A DNA stretch of 64,000 nucleotides from a virus: the IMG/VR virus record IMGVR_UViG_3300036795_000124, positions 1-64,000 of that record; one strand, 5' to 3'. Made by a program: the position numbers and the translations under genes. The notes below the pieces were generated by a model. It worked only from the letters and a program-made list of their open reading frames with translations. It was not told the origin of the DNA and did no database searches. The stretch's first letter is position 1. Every line of letters begins with the position of its first letter. Positions 7,675-14,879 of the stretch are shown piece by piece.

Positions 7675-7871
7675 GCGCGTCGTTTGTTTTTCTTTCTGAT
7701 AGGAGGTTTCAGCCGAGCCCGGACTGAATCTACTGGCAGCATCTTGCCATAGGTCCTGCCCGGGATGCCGGTACGCAAAGCGGCACGTCCGGCTTCGGTG
7801 ATGACGTAGCGATTCCCTTCAAGGGCGACCCATCCAGCGTCGATCATTTTCTCTAATTCTGTCTTGTTCAT
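7671..7871 (-). CDS. Small basic winged-helix-like protein
   Basis: 66 residues starting MNKTELEK. Residues 5-35 (MIDAGWVALEGNRYVITEAGRAAL) look like the recognition helix and wing of a small winged helix. The tail is very basic (KPPIRKKNKRR), suggesting nucleic-acid binding. The stop codon lies inside the hairpin arm of the downstream leader element. Confidence 0.55.
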   Translation of the reverse strand: MNKTELEKMIDAGWVALEGNRYVITEAGRAALRTGIPGRTYGKMLPVDSVRARLKPPIRKKNKRRA

Positions 7872-7875
7872 ATCA

Positions 7876-8097
7876 TCACCATCGCCAATTCTCGGGTATA
7901 TCCTGATAATAGCGATCGGCCGTCGCCTCATGGCGCGCTGCATCGACGATTTCGCCCATGGCCCGCAATCGCATCGCTTTACTCTTCGATGTTGCATAGG
8001 CTGCCAGGAAAACCAGATTCGCGGCAGTCTCGGCGAGTTCGTCGGCGCTCATCGCATCGAGATTGAGCTCGCCCAGGTCGTAGGGGAACTTGCTCAT
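7876..8097 (-). CDS. Hypothetical small helical protein
   Basis: 73 residues (MSKFPYDLGELNLDAMSADELAE...), acidic N-terminus, then a long amphipathic helix with a KSKAMRLRAMGEI segment. Similar small helical proteins occur in phages, but I cannot name a function. ATGA-type overlap with the upstream gene (8094-8097). Confidence 0.55.
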   Translation of the reverse strand: MSKFPYDLGELNLDAMSADELAETAANLVFLAAYATSKSKAMRLRAMGEIVDAARHEATADRYYQDIPENWRW

Positions 8098-8306
8098 AGC
8101 GCGAGCACCAATTCTTCCGCGCCGAACACTTGATCGGCGCCGCACGACTCACAGCGATAATTGCGCGCATCGGGATCGACGCCCATCGCTTCTTCGCCGC
8201 ACACGATACAGAACCCCGGATTGTCGAGGGTCGTGTTGTAACGTTCGACGGCTGCGAGGATGACGTCGTCGGTCAGGCTCGCGTGCCAAAGCTTACGATC
8301 GATCAT
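8094..8306 (-). CDS. Zinc-ribbon protein
   Basis: 70 residues; the start ATG follows CGGAGGGACC. A CIVCGEE....C..CG ribbon (about residues 30-55) should bind one zinc, followed by VFGAEELVL. The pattern CxxC-x(17)-CxxC is common in small phage proteins of unknown role. Confidence 0.65.
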   Translation of the reverse strand: MIDRKLWHASLTDDVILAAVERYNTTLDNPGFCIVCGEEAMGVDPDARNYRCESCGADQVFGAEELVLAL

Positions 8307-8499
8307 GGCGATGGTCCCTCCGTTCGGGTGGCGTTGTGCCGACGACGAGGTCGATGAACGCGCCGGCAAAGGTGAAGCAAACGAGGATCAAGCCGGCCGC
8401 CTGGGCGCACACGTCGAGCACGCCCATGACGATGGCCGGGATCACCAGGAGCGCGGCGATGATCGCGGCGACGATGATGAAGAACGGCAACTCGGTCAT
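8293..8499 (-). CDS. Small membrane protein
   Basis: 68 residues with two hydrophobic segments (about residues 5-25 and 30-52) and a basic, His/Arg-rich tail. Overlaps the zinc-ribbon gene by 14 bp. Could be an inner-membrane accessory protein; no family recognised. Confidence 0.55.
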   Translation of the reverse strand: MTELPFFIIVAAIIAALLVIPAIVMGVLDVCAQAAGLILVCFTFAGAFIDLVVGTTPPERRDHRHDRS

Positions 8500-8975
8500 G
8501 TCGGCGCCTCGCCGTGATGCGGGCAACCGTCGAGCACAGGATCATCCGACGCCACACCATTGGCCTCGGCCATGGCTCGGTAGTTTTCATGCAGCTCGTG
8601 GCCGCCGTCGCTGACCTTGGATGGATCGAACTTGCCAAAGGCTACCGCCAGACGCCAGCCGATCGCATCAGGAGAGCGCAGGATGTAGCCGGCGCATGTG
8701 GCGGGTTTTTCTGTGCCCGACGAATGGCAAGCGAAGCCATGGGTCGCTATGTCGAATTGTTCGATCGAAATCATGGAGCTGCCATAGCCGGTCGCAGCGG
8801 AGTGTCGGAATGCCTCGGCGGGGAACTCGCCCACGGCATCTTTGCGCCAGGGGCACGTATCGCAGGGACGACGCCGGTAGGAGCCGCCACCGCCCGTCAG
8901 GGTGTGCACAGCATGGTCAGGCCCCGCGAACCGCGTAGCGGTTATCTGGGGGCGCCTCTTTTGTGGTTTTTGCAT
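8496..8975 (-). CDS. DUF6283-like cysteine motif protein
   Basis: 159 residues; the ATG lies three bases after the motif AGAGGACACC. Residues 33-75 carry RRRPCDTCPWRKD, GEFPAEAFRHSA and then FACHSSG...CAGYIL, the signature of the family I know as DUF6283. The conserved Cys/His set suggests metal binding. The family is frequent in phages; function unknown. The last four bases overlap the next start. Confidence 0.7.
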   Translation of the reverse strand: MQKPQKRRPQITATRFAGPDHAVHTLTGGGGSYRRRPCDTCPWRKDAVGEFPAEAFRHSAATGYGSSMISIEQFDIATHGFACHSSGTEKPATCAGYILRSPDAIGWRLAVAFGKFDPSKVSDGGHELHENYRAMAEANGVASDDPVLDGCPHHGEAPT

Positions 8976-8978
8976 TGT

Positions 8979-9051
8979 GGTGTCCTCTGTTGAATTCCTG
9001 GGGTCTGGTCCAGGGAGAAGCACGGCGGACCGTGCTTCCCTCGCGGATCAG
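8979..9051 (-). promoter_or_regulatory. Leader element (copy 5)
   Basis: The motif AGAGGACACC (8979-8988). Hairpin outer arms CTGGTCC (9005-9011) and GGATCAG (9045-9051). The inner perfect stem GAAGCACGG/CCGTGCTTC has a CGGA loop (9017-9038). The upstream stop codon (9048-9050) is inside the right arm. The arm pair covaries with copies 4 and 8 (T:A instead of C:G). Confidence 0.65.
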
Positions 9052-10055
9052 ACGATGCGCCAGCGATCGTTGCCGGCGGAGACGATTTTCGATCCCGACA
9101 CCTTGGCAAGACGATTGATATGGCGTTGCGCGATCGGCCAGCCGGTCGCGTCCGTCAATTCCTTCTTGCTGGCGCCGTCCTTGCGCTTGAGCAATTCAAT
9201 CGCTGTCGCCTGTTTGCCGATGCCACGCGGACGCGATGCTCCCGCGACGCGTGCGGCACGTGGCGGTCGTTGTCCGCCGAGACGCGGATCGATCGTACGA
9301 ACGATCTTCCCGGTCTTGTCGATGATCTCGACCGTCATATCGATCTTGCGGGCGATGTTCTGCGCGATTTCGCCGAGCTTGAATTGCGGCCCGATCGGGA
9401 TGCGGAACACGTATGGCCCCCCCTCCGTCGGAAGGGCTGAAAGATCGTTCTGCGGTCCTGGCGGCTCCTGGGGTTCCGCAGGCGGGGGCGACGACGCGGG
9501 GGGGGCATTCCCTCCGTTCGTCTTCCCCGCCCCCTGGACCCCCTTGCCCTTCGCGTCCTGAGGGGCTTTCGCCGGTTCCCCCGGGGGCTTGGGCAAGGAA
9601 TGATCATAGGGAACGGGAACGCCCGCCCCATTGCCGGCGGGGATGGCGAAGATGGTCGCGCGTCGTCCGTGCTTGCCGTGCGTCGCGTTCATCGCCTGGG
9701 CCTTGCCGACCGCCTCGTCCAGGCTTGCCGCCGTCTCGTCGAATCGCTTGGTCGGGCTGGCGCGGAAATGGATCGAAAAACTCGCCGCGCTGGCGATCTT
9801 GGTCTGTGCATCGGCGTCCGCCGGGTGCATTTTCTTGCCGCCGGTCGCGGCGGATTTGTCCGCCTGCTTGGGCGGGACCTCGCCAGCATCGCCGTCTTCC
9901 AGCGGCATGATCTGCCACGATCCCTCCTTGTACATACGAACTTCGTAATCGGCCCCGCGCGCCTTGAAACCGTTGCGCTTCAATTCGGCTATGGCGGCCT
10001 CTTTGGTCGGCCAGCTCATTTGTCTGAGTTGAGCCAGCGTCGTGAATTGTGTCAT
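9048..10055 (-). CDS. Hypothetical protein with C-terminal DUF3489-like winged helix
   Basis: 335 residues. The N-terminus (about 1-60) is a small domain with W.TKEAAIAELKRNGF. A Pro/Gly/Ala-rich linker (about 165-225) follows. The last 60 residues (ATAIELLKRKDGASKKELTDATGW...) have the form of the DUF3489 winged helix. A DNA-binding or regulatory role is inferred. Start chosen at MTQFTTL behind GAGGGACACC; longer frames upstream would run through the hairpin. Confidence 0.55.
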   Translation of the reverse strand: MTQFTTLAQLRQMSWPTKEAAIAELKRNGFKARGADYEVRMYKEGSWQIMPLEDGDAGEVPPKQADKSAATGGKKMHPADADAQTKIASAASFSIHFRASPTKRFDETAASLDEAVGKAQAMNATHGKHGRRATIFAIPAGNGAGVPVPYDHSLPKPPGEPAKAPQDAKGKGVQGAGKTNGGNAPPASSPPPAEPQEPPGPQNDLSALPTEGGPYVFRIPIGPQFKLGEIAQNIARKIDMTVEIIDKTGKIVRTIDPRLGGQRPPRAARVAGASRPRGIGKQATAIELLKRKDGASKKELTDATGWPIAQRHINRLAKVSGSKIVSAGNDRWRIV

Positions 10056-10063
10056 GAGTTTCT

Positions 10064-10168
10064 GGTGTCCCTCTGTATCCTGACATCGTCCATCGATCCC
10101 AGGCCGGGGCACCAACGCGCAGACCCAAGGGGAGGTCGGCGCGCGGCGCTCCGGTACGGGGTCGCTCA
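10064..10168 (-). promoter_or_regulatory. Leader element (copy 6)
   Basis: The motif GAGGGACACC (10064-10074). Long G/C-rich hairpin region with inner pair GACC/GGTC flanked by GCGC/GCGC. Arms are less regular than in copies 4, 5, 8 and 9. The upstream stop lies at 10166-10168. Confidence 0.5.
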
Positions 10169-11296
10169 GGCCGCGAGCAATTGCGCCCTGGTCGGATCGC
10201 CCTCGGCGTTGGAAATCGCTTTCCATTGCGAGGCCGGCAGATCGATCACGTGCCCGCCGATCCGCTCGAATTCGGTCGCGCGGTCGTAGCCCGGCAAATC
10301 TTCCGCCGTGCGGGTGATCGCATTGAACAAGCCGTAGCGGGTCAATGAACCGCCCTCGATCAGATGCCGCAGCACGCCGCCGCGCTCATCCTCGGTCATG
10401 CCGAACCGCTTGGAGGCGAATTCGACCACCTTGACCGGATCGCCCTCGATCTTCTGCTGGGTGGTATCGGTGATTTTGGCGATGCGTGCGTCGAAACGGG
10501 CCTCGTCGAACGCGCCTTTGCAGACGTCGCGGATTTGTCCCCATAGCGCCTTGTCGGTAAGCCGGCGCGTCTCGTCGGACAGCAATTCCGCGATACCCTC
10601 GCCAGCCACCAGATCATGCCGCGCGCCGACGTGACGACGCTTCATGCTGTCGGAGGCGAACACCGCGAGATTGGTGCACGCCTTGGTCCAGATCGCGGTC
10701 TCGATCGACAGCGCGCCGGAACCGACCTCGGAATTCGAGATCACCATCGCCGGCACGCAGGTATCGAAGATGTTGTGCGATCCGTCGCCCATGCGCGCGC
10801 CCATCGGGATGTCCCGGTTGATGCGTTTGTCGACCACCTTGAGATAGAGCCGGCGCTCGGTGATCTCGCATGATATGACCTCGACCTTGAGATCAACGAG
10901 CACCGGCAGCACCGCCTCGGCGAGATCGACGTTTTCCAACGGCCGATAGGCGTCGGAGAGAAACGCCCGCGTGCGGTTGTCCAGGGTGCGGATCAATCTT
11001 GTGCCGGGCGTCTGTTCGATCCAGGTGTTGACGTTCTGCGCCAGCAAGTGCGGCGCCTCGGCCCGCATCCGATCATAGTATTTCGACGGGATGCCGACGT
11101 AATTGCCGATCTGATCATGCGCCAGATCGTTGACGCCGAATTCCTCGGTGCCCACCGACAATTCGATCGGCGCCTTGGGATCGGACGGGTCGGCCAGCAT
11201 GACGATATCCTTGGTCGATGCCACCAGATCGCGCTTGGCGCCCTGCTGGCGTTCGATCTCGGCCGCAAGCTGGCTGAGGGTTTTTCCTGTTTTCAT
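10166..11296 (-). CDS. DUF932-family phage/plasmid-like protein
   Basis: 376 residues, start ATG behind AGAGGACACCCTACCA. Features of the DUF932 family: FGVNDLAHDQIGNYVGIPSKYYDRM near residues 62-86, a central LIRTLDNRTRAFLSDAYRP, and S.IETAIWT..CTNL near 200. The family is common on phages and plasmids; its biochemical role is not established. It is the longest gene of this leftward block and probably strongly expressed. Confidence 0.75.
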   Translation of the reverse strand: MKTGKTLSQLAAEIERQQGAKRDLVASTKDIVMLADPSDPKAPIELSVGTEEFGVNDLAHDQIGNYVGIPSKYYDRMRAEAPHLLAQNVNTWIEQTPGTRLIRTLDNRTRAFLSDAYRPLENVDLAEAVLPVLVDLKVEVISCEITERRLYLKVVDKRINRDIPMGARMGDGSHNIFDTCVPAMVISNSEVGSGALSIETAIWTKACTNLAVFASDSMKRRHVGARHDLVAGEGIAELLSDETRRLTDKALWGQIRDVCKGAFDEARFDARIAKITDTTQQKIEGDPVKVVEFASKRFGMTEDERGGVLRHLIEGGSLTRYGLFNAITRTAEDLPGYDRATEFERIGGHVIDLPASQWKAISNAEGDPTRAQLLAA

Positions 11297-11302
11297 TGGT
11301 AG

Positions 11303-11380
11303 GGTGTCCTCTGTATCCTGATCATCATTGATCAGGCCGAGGCGTCGTCCCGTTTGGGGACGGCGCTTCGGTACGATCAA
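11303..11380 (-). promoter_or_regulatory. Leader element (copy 7)
   Basis: The motif AGAGGACACC (11303-11312). Hairpin with outer arms TGATC/GATCA, then GAGGCG/CGCTTC and a perfect CGTCCC/GGGACG (11346-11351 with 11357-11362). The stop of the small upstream gene (11377-11379) lies in the right arm. Confidence 0.6.
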
Positions 11381-11502
11381 CGGTCGCACCGTCTGTCGTA
11401 GTGATTACGTTCGTGGCGTATGCGTATGGAATATCCGACGATCGCCCCGATACAAAACAGCGCCAAGACGCTGATGATCGTCAGGACTAATGTCCAATCC
11501 AT
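11377..11502 (-). CDS. Single-span membrane microprotein
   Basis: 41 residues, ATG behind AGGAGGGAAAAAA. Residues 3-24 are one transmembrane segment (LVLTIISVLALFCIGAIV). The tail is basic and Arg/His-rich, so N-out/C-in by the positive-inside rule. Its stop codon sits in the hairpin of leader element 7, as for larger genes in this block, which supports that it is real. Confidence 0.55.
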   Translation of the reverse strand: MDWTLVLTIISVLALFCIGAIVGYSIRIRHERNHYDRRCDR

Positions 11503-11516
11503 TTTTTTCCCTCCTT

Positions 11517-11711
11517 TTAGACCAGTTCATCCGGTTCTTCGGTTAGCGGTGGCGTGAGTTCATCCGCCCAAGCGTGGATTTCCTCGACCATGACCTGGCA
11601 GAGCAATCGCTCCCTTGGCGAGAGCGTAACGCCATCGAGCAGGTCCTGATAATGATCCAGCGCCTGATGGATGATCGCCAATCGGAGCAGCAATTGCGCG
11701 CCGATTGTCAT
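11517..11711 (-). CDS. Hypothetical small helical protein
   Basis: 64 residues, helical, acidic C-terminus (LTPPLTEEPDELV). Starts in an ATGA overlap with the upstream gene. Unrecognised. Confidence 0.5.
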   Translation of the reverse strand: MTIGAQLLLRLAIIHQALDHYQDLLDGVTLSPRERLLCQVMVEEIHAWADELTPPLTEEPDELV

Positions 11712-11893
11712 GTCGATTTGTCCAGTTGGAGCATAGGCACCGCCGCGAACAAGGTGGCTGGCCGATCGCAGCGAATGACGAATCGATCGGGGCCGGTTCG
11801 CACGACGATCAGTTTGGGATCGGGCTTGTTGGTCAGGGCATCGAGCGCCTTGTCGCGATCGCTGCCGGGGATGACGGTGATGCGCGTGAGCAT
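11708..11893 (-). CDS. Hypothetical small protein
   Basis: 61 residues from the ATG at 11893, which shares its A with the upstream TGA; a GTG at 11902 would add three residues. A short alpha/beta fold (LTRITVIPGSDRDKALDAL, then LIVVRTGPDRFVIRCD). Unrecognised. Confidence 0.5.
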   Translation of the reverse strand: MLTRITVIPGSDRDKALDALTNKPDPKLIVVRTGPDRFVIRCDRPATLFAAVPMLQLDKST

Positions 11894-12024
11894 CAGAGAC
11901 ACAGCAGCGGCAGGCGGAAATCGCTGAAAAGCATCAGCCCGGCGAAGATGAGCATCGCCCCGATGACCGCATCAAGCGTGGGCGCCAGAACGCCGGTGAG
12001 GGCGTCCGTTATTGCGAATTTCAT
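11893..12024 (-). CDS. Small hydrophobic protein
   Basis: 43 residues, ATG four bases after AGAGGACACC. One long hydrophobic stretch (about residues 12-35, APTLDAVIGAMLIFAGLML) and a short tail. Probably a membrane microprotein. Confidence 0.5.
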   Translation of the reverse strand: MKFAITDALTGVLAPTLDAVIGAMLIFAGLMLFSDFRLPLLCL

Positions 12025-12028
12025 GGTT

Positions 12029-12104
12029 GGTGTCCTCTGTTTTCCTGAGTCGGTACTGGCCCAGGCAAATGCGGCCCGATGGGGCCGCATCTGTCGCGGG
12101 TCAG
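12029..12104 (-). promoter_or_regulatory. Leader element (copy 8)
   Basis: The motif AGAGGACACC (12029-12038). Outer arms CTGGCCC (12056-12062) and GGGTCAG (12098-12104). Inner perfect 9-bp stem ATGCGGCCC/GGGCCGCAT. Upstream stop codon at 12101-12103 inside the right arm. Confidence 0.65.
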
Positions 12105-12256
12105 CGTTGATGGCCGTTGGGAAGCACGCGGCCACGTTCATCGATAATCTGGTGATAGAGTCTGCTGTCCTCTGAGATCGCGATGGCGACGATAAATCCG
12201 AGCGCGAATATGATGAGAACGCCCAGACCAGCGGCGATCACCAGCCAACGCTTCAT
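12101..12256 (-). CDS. Single-span membrane microprotein
   Basis: 51 residues, start in an ATGA overlap with the upstream gene. Residues 5-28 form a transmembrane helix (LVIAAGLGVLIIFALGFIVA). A soluble tail with EDSRLYHQIIDERGR follows. Its stop lies in leader element 8. Confidence 0.55.
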   Translation of the reverse strand: MKRWLVIAAGLGVLIIFALGFIVAIAISEDSRLYHQIIDERGRVLPNGHQR

Positions 12257-12747
12257 CGACTCGCGCCGTCGCGTCTGATCTTGCGAGGATTGCGGGCGGT
12301 GACGATGGTGGGAATGCTGGCGAGCGGTCCCAGGCGATTGGCCCGGCCGACCTCGGCATCGATCTCAGCCTGTGAAGGGCCGCTCTCGATGATCTGGTAG
12401 CGCGATGCTGAGCGTGAACCACGCGGCTCCTTGCTCAGAATGTCGCGCATCTCCTCGGCGACGGCCTCGCGGTCGTAATCGCCGAATGCGATCTGCCATA
12501 TCCCGTCCTCGCCGCGTTCCAGCAGCGTGAAGTACTGGCGCGGCTTGCGATTGGGGACGACCAGCGCATCGCTGAGCACATCGCGCAGCTCGGCGAGCGT
12601 CGCGATAGCGCCCTCGGCGAACTGACGATCGTGGACGGTATGCGCCCGTCCGCGCTTGGCGCCGGCCGCAAGCAATCTGGCGTCGATCAGTTTGATGACC
12701 TCGGCCATAGCGTCGACCACGGTCGTGGCTTTGATGATCTGTTTCAT
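12253..12747 (-). CDS. Hypothetical phage protein
   Basis: 164 residues, ATG behind AGAGGACACCAACC. The N-terminal half is helical; the middle is beta-like (YFTLLERGEDGIWQIAFGDYD). A basic Arg/Lys-rich end follows. No family recognised. Confidence 0.6.
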   Translation of the reverse strand: MKQIIKATTVVDAMAEVIKLIDARLLAAGAKRGRAHTVHDRQFAEGAIATLAELRDVLSDALVVPNRKPRQYFTLLERGEDGIWQIAFGDYDREAVAEEMRDILSKEPRGSRSASRYQIIESGPSQAEIDAEVGRANRLGPLASIPTIVTARNPRKIRRDGASR

Positions 12748-12751
12748 GGTT

Positions 12752-12832
12752 GGTGTCCTCTGTTTGGTCCTGGCTGATCCAGGGAGATGCAGCGCCCCTT
12801 TGTGGACTGGGGCTGCATCCCTCGCGGATCAG
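12752..12832 (-). promoter_or_regulatory. Leader element (copy 9)
   Basis: The motif AGAGGACACC (12752-12761). Perfect outer arms CTGATCC (12774-12780) and GGATCAG (12826-12832). Inner stem GATGCAG/CTGCATC and CCCC/GGGG. Upstream stop codon at 12829-12831 in the right arm. Confidence 0.65.
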
Positions 12833-13143
12833 GCGCCGGTGCAGGCCTCGTAGTATTCCGACGTTGGCGCGGGTGATGGTGTCCGAAATGTCTCGTAGGC
12901 ACGTTGCATAGCCGCATCGCGAGCCGTCTCGTGTTCCGCGAGTTTAGCTGCGTAATAAGAGTCCGAAATCGCGTACGGTTCAGCGATTTCTCCCAAGGGC
13001 GTGCCGGTGCTGTTGTGGACAAAACGCGTGTAGGTGACGGCGCCATTATGCAATTGATCCAATTGCCATACGGCCTCGTTGTAGACGTGCCAGGCGTGGG
13101 CTATCATCGCGTTGTATTTTACGTCGTCCGATGATGATTCCAT
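12829..13143 (-). CDS. Hypothetical phage protein
   Basis: 104 residues, ATG behind AGAGGACACCGAACA. Acidic, rich in Tyr and Ala; mostly helical. Upstream frames run through the leader hairpin and were not used. Unrecognised. Confidence 0.55.
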   Translation of the reverse strand: MESSSDDVKYNAMIAHAWHVYNEAVWQLDQLHNGAVTYTRFVHNSTGTPLGEIAEPYAISDSYYAAKLAEHETARDAAMQRAYETFRTPSPAPTSEYYEACTGA

Positions 13144-13148
13144 TGTTC

Positions 13149-13232
13149 GGTGTCCTCTGTTGTCCTGGTCGATCCCAGGCCGATGCAGGCACGAACGATC
13201 CGGAGATCGCCCGTCCTGCATCGGTACGGGAT
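13149..13232 (-). promoter_or_regulatory. Leader element (copy 10)
   Basis: The motif AGAGGACACC (13149-13158). Perfect 10-bp stem CCGATGCAGG/CCTGCATCGG (13180-13189 with 13215-13224) inside ATCCC/GGGAT arms. The upstream stop (TAA, 13239-13241) is just outside. Confidence 0.6.
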
Positions 13233-13238
13233 AGGGAA

Positions 13239-13550
13239 TTACGCGGCGGTTTTCTTGTTCGTGTTGCTGTTGGCCGGTTTCTTCGCGACGGGCTTCTTCG
13301 CCCTCGCGATCTTCGGCTCGAAGCGATAGCGCTTCAATCCATCGTCGGTCTTGCTGCCGTCGATGATGATGAGCTTGAAACCGAAGCGATCGGCGATGCG
13401 CTGCAACGACCACGAATTATGCGGCGTGACGCCGCCGGCCTTCTCCAGCAATTTCGCGGCGGTCAATCCGTTCTTCGCCTGCAACGCGATGCAAACGATG
13501 GCGGTCTGGCCGCGCGGTTCGCGATCGGTCGTGCTGGTGATCTGTGCCAT
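13239..13550 (-). CDS. Basic-tailed hypothetical protein
   Basis: 103 residues, first gene of the leftward operon. The N-terminal 75 residues look like a small DNA-binding fold (AKNGLTAAKLLEKAGGV, then SWSLQRIADRFGF). The tail is Lys/Ala-rich and histone-like (ARAKKPVAKKPA). A nucleoid or DNA-binding role is inferred from composition. Confidence 0.55.
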   Translation of the reverse strand: MAQITSTTDREPRGQTAIVCIALQAKNGLTAAKLLEKAGGVTPHNSWSLQRIADRFGFKLIIIDGSKTDDGLKRYRFEPKIARAKKPVAKKPANSNTNKKTAA

Positions 13551-14278
13551 TGTTTTGGTGTCCTCTGGTTTCGCCCATACCGGGGCTCATCGGGTCGGCT
13601 GATTGCCGACGACCGCGTTGCAACGGCATTCTGTGATGAATGCTGCCGCAACGCTGTTTTGGATTAACAGAGGAGGACACACCAATTCTGATTCACGATG
13701 TCAAAGACTTCGCAACGACTCCGAACATCCCGCAACGCATGCAAGGAAGACGTTTTCGCTGGAATTGATCGGCCTTGCAGGCAGTGCCATGGTGGCACGA
13801 GCGATCGATTCAATGCGGAACATCTGTAGCTGCATCAGCGGCGTCATCACGACGGCGGCGGATGGCATGAGAGGCGGAATGGCGGATGTGATTGTCGAAC
13901 AGCGGCGGGAGGCGGCAATGATCGGAATGCGTGACGCAGTGTTTGCATCCTGCCTCGTTGGCAGATCGGCAGATCGTGGGGATGCGGCCCGTGGGCCAAT
14001 ACGGCGATCGATCGATCGCTACGCGGGAACATTGCCATGTCCCTGCACACGCGCGGTGGAACGCGTCATGTGCGTCAGATGAAATTGAGAAAGAACATGG
14101 ATATCAACGTGTTATCCCGATATCCGACACACATCGTAACGGCGTGGCACCCCGGCGCAAGTCGGCAATTCCGCTTGGGTAATCAACAGCTTACAGGGCC
14201 TCGCTGCGCATCCGTGGCGATCTCCGCGCGATTCCGCGTCAATTCCGTTTCACACAGCGAAACCCCCGGAGGACGCGC
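13551..14278. promoter_or_regulatory. Divergent control region
   Basis: About 730 bp between the leftward early block and the rightward packaging genes. It holds leader element 11 (motif at 13557-13566, hairpin 13615-13654), a rightward copy of GAGGACAC (13673-13680), inverted repeats GTGCCA-TGG-TGGCAC (13784-13798) and GCGATCGATCGATCGC (14004-14019), and GTTTC-ACACAGC-GAAAC near 14246-14262. I cannot point to convincing -35/-10 boxes. No repressor gene lies inside it. Confidence 0.5.
13698..13829 (+). CDS. Possible small protein in the control region
   Basis: A 43-codon frame starting ATG, 17 bp after a rightward copy of the GAGGACAC motif. Contains C..C (PCRQCHGG). The long spacing makes translation uncertain; given because the rest of the region is empty. 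Confidence 0.25.
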   Translation: MSKTSQRLRTSRNACKEDVFAGIDRPCRQCHGGTSDRFNAEHL

Positions 14279-14878
14279 ATGAATGACGCATCTACGCCCC
14301 CCGCCGCCGCGCTGCAGATCGTCTATCGTCCCCTCAAAGAACTCGAACCGTACGCCAGAAATGCCAGACGACACACCGCGCGTCAGATCGGCAAATTGCG
14401 GTCATCGCTGGCGCGCTTCGGATGGACCAACCCCATGTTGATCGCTGGTCGGGAAATGATCGCCGGTCACGGCAGGCTGGCGGCGGCGTTGGAGATGGCG
14501 GCGGCAGGCCAGGCGGTGGCGGGCAATCCCGATCCGTGGACCGGACCCACGGTCGATCTGTCGCATCTATCGACGGGCGACCGCTCGGCCTATCGATTGG
14601 CCGACAATCGCATCGCGCTCGACGCCGGCTGGGACAACGAATTGCTGCGCCTGGAAATGGCCGATCTGCAAGCCATGGGCGTTGATCTCTCGTTGACCGG
14701 CTTCGCCAATATCGAAATCGGCACCATCCTCGGCGCGGCCACGCCATCGTCCCGCGGTCTGGCCAACACCGGGTTGCAATATCAGATCGTCATCGAATGC
14801 AAGGACGAAAAGCAACAGGCCGAACTCCTCGCCCAATGGCGGGCGGAAGGATATCCATGCAAACCGCTGATCCTCTGA
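14279..14878 (+). CDS. ParB/Srx-fold (ParB N-terminal domain-like) protein
   Basis: 199 residues, ATG behind CCGGAGGACGCGC. Residues 18-95 match the ParB N-terminal domain: PLKELEPYARNARRH, then IGKLRSSLARFGWTNPMLIAG and MIAGHGRLAAALEM. ADNRIALDAGWD follows, as in phage proteins located next to terminases or DNA methylases. In those relatives this domain is a nucleotide-dependent switch or nuclease, without the HTH that parS binding requires. First gene of the packaging operon. Confidence 0.75.
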   Translation: MNDASTPPAAALQIVYRPLKELEPYARNARRHTARQIGKLRSSLARFGWTNPMLIAGREMIAGHGRLAAALEMAAAGQAVAGNPDPWTGPTVDLSHLSTGDRSAYRLADNRIALDAGWDNELLRLEMADLQAMGVDLSLTGFANIEIGTILGAATPSSRGLANTGLQYQIVIECKDEKQQAELLAQWRAEGYPCKPLIL

Positions 14879-14879
14879 C

